This document shows, piece after piece, positions 17,396 to 24,985 of a stretch of DNA of 64,000 nucleotides. The stretch is from Bradyrhizobium sp. 1 (GTDB taxonomy: Bacteria > Pseudomonadota > Alphaproteobacteria > Rhizobiales > Xanthobacteraceae). Made by a program: the position numbers and the translations under genes. The notes under the pieces are model-generated. The model saw only the letters and a program-made list of their open reading frames with translations, did not search any database and was not told the DNA's origin. The first letter of the stretch is position 1; every line of letters starts with the position of its first letter. The stretch lies in NCBI RefSeq assembly GCF_023073315.1, contig NZ_JADPJH010000039.1, positions 1 to 64,000 of the forward strand, in the 5' to 3' direction.

Positions 17396-17568
17396 TGCAG
17401 CGATCCGCGCGGCAGGAAGACGAACAGATAGAACGCGAACCACATCGCGACCACGCAGGCGGTGGCGATGCCGGCGACCACGATCGCGCCTGACGGTCCC
17501 TGTGCCACAACCTCCTCGACGGCCTGGTCGGCGGCGGCTGGGCTGGTCGGCGGATCGGAATTGAACAT
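17392..17568 (-). CDS. Single-helix small protein of the ba3 oxidase operon, 58 residues
   Basis: An ORF too short for routine calling: MFNSDPPTSPAAADQAVEEV, then one membrane helix (about residues 28-53, with GIATACVVAMWFAFYLFVFL) and a short PRGSLQ tail. Its stop overlaps the ATG of subunit II (ATGA), and its start lies nine bases after the stop of the triheme cytochrome, so it fits exactly into the operon. Thermus ba3 has a 34-residue one-helix subunit IIa that fills the place of the missing subunit II helix; this protein could play that part. The match is by size, topology and position, not by sequence. Confidence 0.75.
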   Translation of the reverse strand: MFNSDPPTSPAAADQAVEEVVAQGPSGAIVVAGIATACVVAMWFAFYLFVFLPRGSLQ

Positions 17569-17576
17569 GACGGTTC

Positions 17577-18818
17577 TCAGTTCAGCGGTGCGGAGCGCAG
17601 CTCGTTGGCCTCGCGCGCCGAGACCGGCGTGCCGCGATTGCCCCAGGCGGTGCGGATGTAGGAGACGACGGCGGCGACCTCGTTGTCCGAAAGGAGGCCG
17701 GCGAACGGCGGCATGCCGTAGGGCATCGGATTGCCCTTGGTGCCGGGCGGATAGCCGCCATTGAGCACCATGCGGATCGGATTGACCGCCGACTGCATCT
17801 CGATCGACTGGTTGTTGGCGAGCGGCGGCCAGTGCGGCGGCTTGCCTTCGCCCTGCGTGCCGTGACAGCTCGCACAGTTCTTGTCGTAGACGGTCTTGCC
17901 GAGGCTGATCAACAGGCTGCTCTCGGTGTTAGGCAACGCCGAGCTGGCCGGCGGCGGCGAGGAGGCTTCCGCGATGCCCTTGAGGTACACCGCCATCGCC
18001 CTGGTGTCGGCGTCGCTGAGATATTGCAGGCTGTTGTGCACGACCTCGGCCATGGGGCCGTAGACCACGCCGCGCGCGGAGACGCCGGTCTGGAGCAAAT
18101 CGGAGATGTCCTTGATGCTCCAATCGCCGAGACCGGCCTCGCGGTTTGAGGTGAGCGAGGGCGCGTACCAGTTCTGCATCGGGATCAGACCGCCCTTGAA
18201 GGCGTCCGACTGCGAGGTGCCGCCGAGCGCGTTGATCGGCGAATGGCACATGCCGCAATGGCCGAGGCCTTCGACCAGATAGGCGCCGCGATTCCATTCG
18301 GCCGATTTGGTCGGATCGGGCTTGAACTCGCCCTCGCTGAAGAACAGCGTGCGCCAGCCGAGGATGAGCTGGCGGTTGTCGTAGGGGAAGCGCAGCTCGT
18401 GCGGCTTGTTCTTCTGGTTCACAGGCGCAATCGAGCGCAGATAAGCGAAGATCGCATCGCTGTCGACGCGCGTGACCTTCGTGTAGGACGCAAACGGCAT
18501 CGCCGGATAGATCAGCCCGCCGTCCGGGAAACGGCCGTTGTGCATGGTCCTGTAGAAATCATCCGCGCTCCACTTGCCGATGCCGGTCTCCGGATCGGGC
18601 GTGATGTTGGAGGTGTAGATCGTTCCGAACGGGGTCGGCATTGGGCGCCCGCCGGCAAACAGGCGGCCCTCGGCCGCGGTGTGGCAGGCGGTGCAATCGC
18701 CGGCACGGGCGAGATATTCGCCGCGCGCGATGACATCGCTGGTCTTGTCCTGTGCTTGTGCTGCCGTGGTGAGCGCGGCGAGCGCGAGCAGCGTGATTGA
18801 CAGTCTCGAGCCCATCAT
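17577..18818 (-). CDS. Triheme cytochrome c, dehydrogenase-subunit type
   Basis: A 413-residue secreted protein: signal peptide near residues 1-23 (LLALAALTTAAQA), then three heme c sites, CTACH near 41, CGMCH near 189 and CASCH near 315. The repeated layout and motifs such as GEYLARAGDCTACHTA, TSNITPD and PMPFASYTKVT match the cytochrome subunits of membrane alcohol, aldehyde and gluconate dehydrogenases. No dehydrogenase gene lies beside it, so here it probably relays electrons to the ba3 oxidase. ATGs at 18818 and 18815 are both possible. It follows the diheme cytochrome gene by eight bases. Confidence 0.9.
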   Translation of the reverse strand: MMGSRLSITLLALAALTTAAQAQDKTSDVIARGEYLARAGDCTACHTAAEGRLFAGGRPMPTPFGTIYTSNITPDPETGIGKWSADDFYRTMHNGRFPDGGLIYPAMPFASYTKVTRVDSDAIFAYLRSIAPVNQKNKPHELRFPYDNRQLILGWRTLFFSEGEFKPDPTKSAEWNRGAYLVEGLGHCGMCHSPINALGGTSQSDAFKGGLIPMQNWYAPSLTSNREAGLGDWSIKDISDLLQTGVSARGVVYGPMAEVVHNSLQYLSDADTRAMAVYLKGIAEASSPPPASSALPNTESSLLISLGKTVYDKNCASCHGTQGEGKPPHWPPLANNQSIEMQSAVNPIRMVLNGGYPPGTKGNPMPYGMPPFAGLLSDNEVAAVVSYIRTAWGNRGTPVSAREANELRSAPLN

Positions 18819-18826
18819 GCGCCTCG

Positions 18827-19534
18827 TCAGTTGGGCTGGCTGCCGCAGCCGAACGGCAGCGCGTAGGTGCCCTTCGGTACGGGGGCCGGATCGGCGGGGG
18901 CAGGCCGCGTCGCGAGCCAGGCTGCGACCGCGGTGACGTCGGCCTCGGTCAGATGGCCGGCGACGAGCTGCATGCAGTCGGGCGATTTCGCGGTGCGGGT
19001 GCCATAGCGCCAGGCGCCAAGCTGGGCGCTGACATAGGCGGCACGCAGGCCGAGCAAGCCGGGGATGCCAGGCTGCATGCCCGTGAGGCCCGGGCCGTGG
19101 CAGCTCACACACGCCGGTATGTTACGACCGGCATCGCCGCTGGTCGCGAGCAGCTCGCCCTGGGCCAGCACGTCCTTGCTCACCTCGCTTGGCGCAGGCT
19201 GCGGCAGAGGCGGGTGCTCGCTGGCAAAATACTCCGCCATCGCTTCCAGATAGGGATCGGGCAAAAACTCCAGCAGATAGTTCATCGGCGGATATTTGCG
19301 CCGGCCGCTGCGGAAGGCGAGGAGCTGGTTGTAGAGGTAGCCGGCGGGCTTGCCAGCAAGGCGCGGGAAATAGACATCGCTGGTGCCTTCGCCCTTGTTG
19401 CCGTGACAGGGCGTGCACGCCTCCACCCGCGCCGCCATCGTATCGGGCGGCTGGTTGGCCATTTGTGCGGCCGCGCCATCAAAGGCGGCCAAGGCAGTCA
19501 GCATAGCGGCCAAGGCCGCGGCGCGAGCGAACAC
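18827..19534 (-). CDS. Diheme cytochrome c, first gene of the oxidase operon
   Basis: A 235-residue secreted cytochrome with a signal peptide ending in GAAAQ near residue 24 and two heme sites, CTPCH near 40 and CVSCH near 145. The spacing and blocks (GNKGEGTSDVYFPRLAGKPA, YLYNQLLAFRSGRRKYPPMN) are those of the cytochrome c4 family. I place the start at GTG 19534, because GGAGGG lies seven bases before it and a good signal peptide follows. The frame is open much further upstream, into repeat copy B, but that part is plainly repeat sequence. First gene of a six-gene operon. Confidence 0.87.
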   Translation of the reverse strand: MFARAAALAAMLTALAAFDGAAAQMANQPPDTMAARVEACTPCHGNKGEGTSDVYFPRLAGKPAGYLYNQLLAFRSGRRKYPPMNYLLEFLPDPYLEAMAEYFASEHPPLPQPAPSEVSKDVLAQGELLATSGDAGRNIPACVSCHGPGLTGMQPGIPGLLGLRAAYVSAQLGAWRYGTRTAKSPDCMQLVAGHLTEADVTAVAAWLATRPAPADPAPVPKGTYALPFGCGSQPN

Positions 19535-19721
19535 TTTCGTCGCCCTCCACAGGGTAGGTCCGGTTGATTCCAGATCACAACGTAGAGCGGCATTATTGCG
19601 CCGATATTTTCCTGCGCAAGGCAGGACAGGTGCGATGACGTTTGGTCGCGCCTGCACATTTGCGATCCTGATCGGATTCGACAAGATTTGCGTGCTTTTT
19701 GATAAGCAGACATGACGCTGC

Positions 19722-20290
19722 GGTCTCGCGACGTGTCTCGCCCGAGCCTTGCTTGGTCGTGTCGCCCTCTTTGTCAGAGGGCGCAGGGAAGGCCGGGTGC
19801 CGGCTGGCACCCACGGTCCACTGTGCGAAGGTTGCGCTACAAGAGGCTGCACAGCGGCATACAGGTGAAGCCAAACATCCGGCCTTCCCTGCGCAATGGT
19901 TTTACGGCTTATGCCGAGCTCTCCCCGGGGAGCGATGCACTATTGCCCCCGTCGCCTTGCAGATGACCGATGCGCGCACCCGGTCGGGCCGCCACATCAC
20001 TGCAAGACTTGACGCACAGACCCCGGGCGTCAGGACGACACGGTTTTGCCGTACGCCAACCGCACCGGTCGTGTGCGCGCCGCCATCGCTCACGGTTGCC
20101 CGCCCTGCGATGCCGTCGCGCCGACGCGGTCGGCGTCCACCACGGCTCACCCCGCGTTCGTGACGATCGCGATACGCCCCTCTGACTGGGGTGAGGTGGC
20201 AAACTATCTACTGTAAATCAGAAATTCGGTAAAGTGGAATATTTTGGCCTTGTCGGATTGACCCGTTGTTTGTGTGTTTTGCCCGACAGG
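19722..20290 (-). repeat. Long dispersed repeat, copy B (inverted relative to copy A)
   Basis: Reverse complement of the element at 25-600, with the same landmarks in mirrored order: the boundary near GGCTCGGGCGAGACACG, the CCCCGGGGAG centre near 19923-19932, the AGAGGGGCGTATCGCGATCG block near 20162-20181 and TTTTGCCCGACA at the end. Small indels put the open frames out of register between copies, supporting a non-coding nature. It fills most of the 978-base gap upstream of the oxidase operon. The remainder, 20291-20512, shows nothing recognisable. Confidence 0.75.
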
Positions 20291-20512
20291 CAACGCAAGG
20301 GATTGTGGTTGCCAGGGACGCGGCAAACCCCAGCACACGACCGGTCATTAGAACTCCGCAGCCGCCGAGCGACAAGTGCAGTTTGTGCCAAAACACGCAA
20401 GACTGACGGAACGCCCCTTGCCGCAGGCGGCACACCTGGAGCGGCTATGTTTCAAACATATTCAACTAGAATACGATTCGGGAGCGGGGGCTTTTGTGGC
20501 GGGACCAGGGAC

Positions 20513-20692
20513 ATGGCACGCTGGAAGCAATCGTGGAGTGAGGAAGATCTCACCCGGCTCAGGAGACTGGCGGGCACCAAACCGATCACGATGATCGCGA
20601 AGGAGCTTGGTCGAACTACGGGAACGGTCCTTGCGAAGGCGATCGAGCAAAAACTCCCCGTCGTTCATCGGATCGAGCGCCCGGCACAATAA
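20513..20692 (+). CDS. Small SANT/Myb-like DNA-binding protein, 59 residues
   Basis: Begins MARWKQSWSEEDLTRLRRLA and continues with a three-helix pattern (WSEEDLTRL, ITMIAKELGRTTGTV) typical of SANT/Myb-like or GcrA-type helix-turn-helix domains, with tryptophans at residues 4 and 8. It has no other domain. It resembles just the DNA-binding end of GcrA, the cell-cycle factor that works with CcrM methylation, but is far too short to be GcrA. GGGACC precedes the ATG, not a strong ribosome site. Stand-alone gene, converging with pncC. Confidence 0.65.
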   Translation: MARWKQSWSEEDLTRLRRLAGTKPITMIAKELGRTTGTVLAKAIEQKLPVVHRIERPAQ

Positions 20693-20725
20693 ACGGGGAG
20701 CGAGTCGTCGTGGATTGGCGACTTT

Positions 20726-21334
20726 TCAGCCCCGCGGCGAGCGCGGCGGCCTGCGCTTCGCCACATGCCGGCGCGGCGAGCGCGTCACGCGAGGGCGCAG
20801 GCGGGTTGCGGCGGCGCGATTTGGCTTGGCCGACACTTGCGGGCCGCGGGCGAGATCCATCAGCATGCGCAGCGCCTCGACCACCGAGCGCTGGCGCACG
20901 GCGGTGCGGCCGATCGCACCAAAGCGATGCTCGCGGTGAACGATGCGGCCGTCGCGGGCGGCAACGGCAAAATGCACGAGGCCGACCGGCTTGCCCGGCG
21001 TGGCGCCACCGGGCCCGGCAATGCCGGTGATGGCGACGGCGAGATCGACACCGGCGCGCTCCAGCGCGCCGACCGCCATTGCGGTTGCGGTTTCCTTGCT
21101 GACGGCGCCGAAATTCGTGAGCGTGCTGGCCTCGACGCCCAGCATCGCGCGCTTGGCGTCGTTGGAATAGGTGACGAAGCCGCGGTCGATGACGTCAGAG
21201 GAGCCGGGAATGTCGGTCAGCGCGCCGGCGACAAGGCCGCCGGTGCAGGACTCCGCGGTCGCGATCGTCAGCTTGCGCATCCGGCACAGGTCGAGCAGCG
21301 AGCGGGAGAGGGCGCGTGCGTCGCTGCCGGCCAT
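20726..21334 (-). CDS. pncC: Nicotinamide-nucleotide amidohydrolase (CinA C-terminal domain)
   Basis: A stand-alone PncC domain that deamidates NMN to nicotinate mononucleotide in pyridine nucleotide salvage. Signatures: IATAESCTGGLVAGALTD near residue 25, GAVSKETATAMA, and AITGIAGPGGATPGKPVGLV near 101. Length is 202 residues against about 165 for the usual domain. The excess is an arginine-rich tail from about residue 170 (RLRPRVTRSPRRHVAKRRPP) that looks like a run-on into noncoding sequence or a nucleic-acid-binding tail. It follows ispDF by four bases. Confidence 0.93.
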   Translation of the reverse strand: MAGSDARALSRSLLDLCRMRKLTIATAESCTGGLVAGALTDIPGSSDVIDRGFVTYSNDAKRAMLGVEASTLTNFGAVSKETATAMAVGALERAGVDLAVAITGIAGPGGATPGKPVGLVHFAVAARDGRIVHREHRFGAIGRTAVRQRSVVEALRMLMDLARGPQVSAKPNRAAATRLRPRVTRSPRRHVAKRRPPRSPRG

Positions 21335-21338
21335 GGCC

Positions 21339-22520
21339 TTATACGTCCCAAGGCAAGCGGATGGTGGCGCTCGCGGTGGCCGCGATGCCTTCCTCGCGGC
21401 CGGTGAAGCCGAGCCGCTCGCTGGTGGTCGCCTTCACCGCGACGCGGGAGATGTCGACGCCGGAGATCTCGGCGATGCGTGCGCGCATGGTGTCGCGCAG
21501 CGGTCCGATCTTCGGCCGCTCGCAGATCATGGTGACTTCGAGATTGGCCACGCGGCCGCCACGCTGGGTGACGCGCTCGATGGCATATTTCAGGAACTGG
21601 TCGGAGGAGGCGCCCTTCCACTTCGCGTCGCTCGGCGGAAAGTGCGAGCCGATGTCGCCGTCGGCGAGCGCACCGAGGATGGCGTCGACCAGTGCATGCA
21701 GGCCGACATCGCCGTCGGAATGTGCCAGAAAACCCTTGGTGTGCGGCACGCGGACGCCGCAGATCATGAGATGGTCACCCTCGCCGAAGGCATGCACGTC
21801 GTAACCCGTGCCCGTCCTGATGTCGCCGAGCAGGCTGGCCAGGCGCGCTTCCTCGCGCACGAAATCCTCGGGGGTGGTGAGCTTCATATTGGCAACATCG
21901 CCTTCAAAGGTTGCAACCGTCAATCCCGCCCATTCGGCAATCGCGGCATCGTCGGTGAAATCGCTGCGCCCGTCCTTTGCCGCGCGACGATGCGCCTCGA
22001 GGATGATTTCGAAACGAAAGGATTGCGGCGTCTGCGCAATTCGCAGGCGCGAGCGGTCCGGCGTGTCCTCGACATTGCCGCTCTCGCCGGTGATCTTGAT
22101 GGTGTCGGTAACAGGCACGGCCGGGATCGCAGCGCCGGTGCGGCTCGCCGCATCGATCGCGCGCGAGATCACGCCTTCCGAGACAAAGGGACGCGCCGCG
22201 TCGTGGATCAGGACGATATCAGGCTTGTGTTTTGCGAGCGCTTCGAGACCGGCGAGAACTGATGCCTGTCGCGTCGCGCCGCCGCTGGTCGGCGCCTCAT
22301 GCTTCAATCCTGCGACCGCTGCCGTGAACATGGCGCTGTCGTCGGGGTTCACCACCGGCTGCACGGCGAACACATCGGCGTGGCGGCTGAAGGCTTCCAT
22401 GGCGCGATAGATCACGGGCACGCCGCCGATCTCCCGATATTGCTTGGGACCACCGGCGCCCGCGCGCAGGCCGCGTCCGGCCGCGACGAGAACGACTGCG
22501 GTGCGCTGTGATTTCGCCAT
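21339..22520 (-). CDS. ispDF: Bifunctional IspD/IspF (MEP pathway)
   Basis: A 393-residue fusion catalysing two steps of isoprenoid synthesis. The IspD half (about 1-230) makes CDP-methylerythritol: VVLVAAGRGLRAGAGGPKQY and VLIHDAARPFVSEG. The IspF half (about 235-393) makes the cyclodiphosphate: RTGTGYDVHAFGEGDHLMIC with metal ligands DVH, HSDGDVGLHALVDAILGA and IGSHFPPSD. The fusion is common in alphaproteobacteria. Start MAKSQRTAVV (22520) is preferred to a longer frame. Divergent from dusB, with about 207 bases between them. Confidence 0.97.
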   Translation of the reverse strand: MAKSQRTAVVLVAAGRGLRAGAGGPKQYREIGGVPVIYRAMEAFSRHADVFAVQPVVNPDDSAMFTAAVAGLKHEAPTSGGATRQASVLAGLEALAKHKPDIVLIHDAARPFVSEGVISRAIDAASRTGAAIPAVPVTDTIKITGESGNVEDTPDRSRLRIAQTPQSFRFEIILEAHRRAAKDGRSDFTDDAAIAEWAGLTVATFEGDVANMKLTTPEDFVREEARLASLLGDIRTGTGYDVHAFGEGDHLMICGVRVPHTKGFLAHSDGDVGLHALVDAILGALADGDIGSHFPPSDAKWKGASSDQFLKYAIERVTQRGGRVANLEVTMICERPKIGPLRDTMRARIAEISGVDISRVAVKATTSERLGFTGREEGIAATASATIRLPWDV

Positions 22521-22727
22521 AGGACTCAAATACTCAGTTGGTGATGAAGAGAGTCGGGGAGTGGGGTGATTGCCGCATGCCTCTAGCACGGCAGGCCCGC
22601 AAAAAAAGGGGGTTTCCCCGGATTGTGGGTTTCAGCATTTTGCTGCACTGCACTTGAAAGATTTGCAGAACTGGTTAAAGTGTAGGCATGACGCTTGACT
22701 GCACAAGAATTGTGCGCAAGATAGGTC

Positions 22728-23804
22728 ATGGCAGTCGCGATGAGGCGCTGCCCATTTGACGAGACCACTGTGACCGGCCCGGCAAGATCAGGCTCCAAGC
22801 CCTTGAAAATAGGCGACATTGAGGTCACCATCCCGGTCTTCCTGGCACCGATGTCGGGAGTGACTGACTCGCCCGTCCGGCGGCTGGTCGCCGAGCTCGG
22901 CGCGGGTCTGGTCGTGTCCGAGATGACCGCCAGCGATGAACTCGCCAACGGCCGCAAGATGTCCCGGTTGCGCTGCGAAGCGACGGGCGTAGGGCCGCAT
23001 GTGGTTCAGCTCGCCGGCTGCGAGGCGCACTGGATGGCCGAAGGCGCGCGGATCGCCGAGGCTGATGGCGCCGACATCATCGATATCAACATGGGCTGTC
23101 CGGCCCGTCACGTCACTGGCGGCCAGTCCGGCTCCGCCTTGATGCGCGACCTCGACCATGCCGTCAGCCTGATCGATGCGACGATCGCGGCGGTGAAGGT
23201 TCCGGTGACGCTGAAGATGCGGCTCGGCTGGGACGACCTCAGCCGCAATGCGCCGGAGCTGGCGCGGCGCGCGGAAGCTGCAGGCATCAAGCTCGTCACC
23301 GTTCATGGCCGAACGCGCTGCCAGTTCTACAAGGGCGAAGCCGACTGGGATGCGATCCGCGCCGTGCGCGAGGCGATCTCTATCCCGCTGATCGTCAATG
23401 GCGACATCACATCCTATGAGAAAGCCCTTGCCGCGTTAGAGGCCTCCGGCGCCGATGCCGTGATGATCGGCCGCGGTGCGCAGGGCCAGCCCTGGCTGCC
23501 CGGCCAGATCGGCCGTCGCCTTATGGGCGGGGCGGCGGAAGCCACCCCATCGCTGGAGACCCAGCTGCATTACGTCCGCACGCTGTATGAGGGCGTCTGC
23601 GCACTCTATGGGCTTCGTGTCGGTCTCATTCATGCGCGCAAGCATCTGGGTTGGGCGCTCGACGTCGCCGCCGACGCAAGCCGTGCGCCGGCCGAGAAGC
23701 TGAAGGCCTGGCGCCAGACCATTCTGACCTCCGAAGATCCGCGTCTCGTTCACCATTCACTGCAAGATGCCTTCGACGACTTTGCATGGAGCGCTGCTGC
23801 ATGA
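22728..23804 (+). CDS. dusB: tRNA-dihydrouridine synthase B (NifR3 family)
   Basis: A 358-residue FMN enzyme that reduces uridine in the tRNA D-loop. TIM-barrel motifs: FLAPMSGVTDSPVRRL near residue 40, the catalytic-cysteine loop DINMGCPARHVTGGQSGSAL near 119, VTVHGRTRCQFYKG near 195, LIVNGDI and AVMIGRGAQGQPWL near 247. This gene, called nifR3, opens the ntrBC operon in rhizobia. Its stop overlaps the ntrB start (ATGA), so translation is coupled. An in-frame start a little downstream is possible, as the first 25 residues are poorly conserved. Confidence 0.95.
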   Translation: MAVAMRRCPFDETTVTGPARSGSKPLKIGDIEVTIPVFLAPMSGVTDSPVRRLVAELGAGLVVSEMTASDELANGRKMSRLRCEATGVGPHVVQLAGCEAHWMAEGARIAEADGADIIDINMGCPARHVTGGQSGSALMRDLDHAVSLIDATIAAVKVPVTLKMRLGWDDLSRNAPELARRAEAAGIKLVTVHGRTRCQFYKGEADWDAIRAVREAISIPLIVNGDITSYEKALAALEASGADAVMIGRGAQGQPWLPGQIGRRLMGGAAEATPSLETQLHYVRTLYEGVCALYGLRVGLIHARKHLGWALDVAADASRAPAEKLKAWRQTILTSEDPRLVHHSLQDAFDDFAWSAAA

Positions 23805-24976
23805 GCTCAGCTGCTGAACATCGTCGGCCGATTCCGACCGACAGCGACGCGATCCTGGACGCCTTGCCCAATCCCGTGCTCCTGATCGGGCCGGACGGCA
23901 AGATCATCGGCGCCAACATCGCAACTGAAGCCTTCTTCGATATCTCGACGCAGTTCCTGAAGCGGCAGTCGCTGAAGGAGCTGGTGCCGTTCGGCAGCCC
24001 CTTGCTGGCGCTGATCGACCAGGTGCGATCGTCGAACTCGCCGGTCAACGAATACAAGGTCGATCTCGGCACGCCGCGGATGGGCGGCGACCGCCAGGTC
24101 GATCTGCATGTCGCCCCGCTGACCGAGCGGCCCGGCCATATCGTGGTGATGCTCCAGGAGCGCTCCATCGCCGACAAGATGGACCGCCAGCTTACCCATC
24201 GCAGCGCTGCGCGCTCGGTGATTGCGCTAGCAGCCATGCTCGCACACGAGATCAAGAACCCGCTCTCCGGGATTCGCGGCGCAGCGCAGTTGCTGGAGCA
24301 GCAGGCCTCGTCCGAGGACCGCATGCTGACGCGGCTGATCTGCGACGAGGCCGACCGCATCGTGACGCTGGTCGACCGCATGGAGGTGTTCGGCGACGAG
24401 CGACCCGTGGTGCGCGGCCCCGTCAACATCCATTCGGTGCTCGATCACGTGAAGCGGCTGGCCCAATCCGGCTTTGCCCGCAACATCCGCTTCGTCGAGG
24501 ACTACGATCCCTCGCTGCCGCCGGTGCTGGCGAACCAGGACCAGCTGATCCAGGTGTTCCTCAATCTCGTGAAGAACGCCGCCGAAGCCCTGATCGACGT
24601 CGCCGACGGCGAGATCCAGCTCACCACCGCGTTCCGCCCCGGCGTGCGCCTGTCAGTCCCCGGTCAAAAATCCCGGGTATCCCTGCCGCTCGAATTCTGC
24701 GTGAGGGACAACGGACCAGGCGTGCCCGACGATCTTCTGTCCAATCTGTTCGATCCCTTCGTCACCACCAAGCAGACCGGCAGCGGTCTCGGCCTGGCGC
24801 TGGTCGCAAAGATCGTTGGCGATCACGGGGGCATCATCGAATGCGAATCTCAGCCGCGCAAGACCACCTTTCGCGTGCTGATGCCGATGTATTCCACATC
24901 GGTGAAACATGCCGATCACAGCAGTCGCGACGGCTCTGCCGGGAAGTCGTCGTCTGCATCTCAGGGGGCAAAATGA
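23801..24976 (+). CDS. ntrB: Nitrogen regulation sensor kinase NtrB (GlnL)
   Basis: A 391-residue cytoplasmic histidine kinase/phosphatase that controls NtrC in response to PII. Order: PAS domain about 20-120 (DALPNPVLLIGPDGKIIGAN), H-box AAMLAHEIKNPLSGIRGAAQ near 148 with the phosphorylated His, N-box NLVKNAAEALID near 256, G1 DNGPGVPDDLL near 307 and G2 GSGLGLALVAK near 327. There is no membrane segment. Start ATG 23801 overlaps the dusB stop; the longer frame to 23651 lies wholly inside dusB. The ntrC start is ten bases on. Confidence 0.97.
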   Translation: MSSAAEHRRPIPTDSDAILDALPNPVLLIGPDGKIIGANIATEAFFDISTQFLKRQSLKELVPFGSPLLALIDQVRSSNSPVNEYKVDLGTPRMGGDRQVDLHVAPLTERPGHIVVMLQERSIADKMDRQLTHRSAARSVIALAAMLAHEIKNPLSGIRGAAQLLEQQASSEDRMLTRLICDEADRIVTLVDRMEVFGDERPVVRGPVNIHSVLDHVKRLAQSGFARNIRFVEDYDPSLPPVLANQDQLIQVFLNLVKNAAEALIDVADGEIQLTTAFRPGVRLSVPGQKSRVSLPLEFCVRDNGPGVPDDLLSNLFDPFVTTKQTGSGLGLALVAKIVGDHGGIIECESQPRKTTFRVLMPMYSTSVKHADHSSRDGSAGKSSSASQGAK

Positions 24977-24985
24977 GGATCAACA

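Noticed and set aside
22590..22727. Sigma-54 promoter before dusB-ntrBC
   Set aside because: No TGGCAC-N5-TTGC match is present; similar sequences are too degenerate to report.
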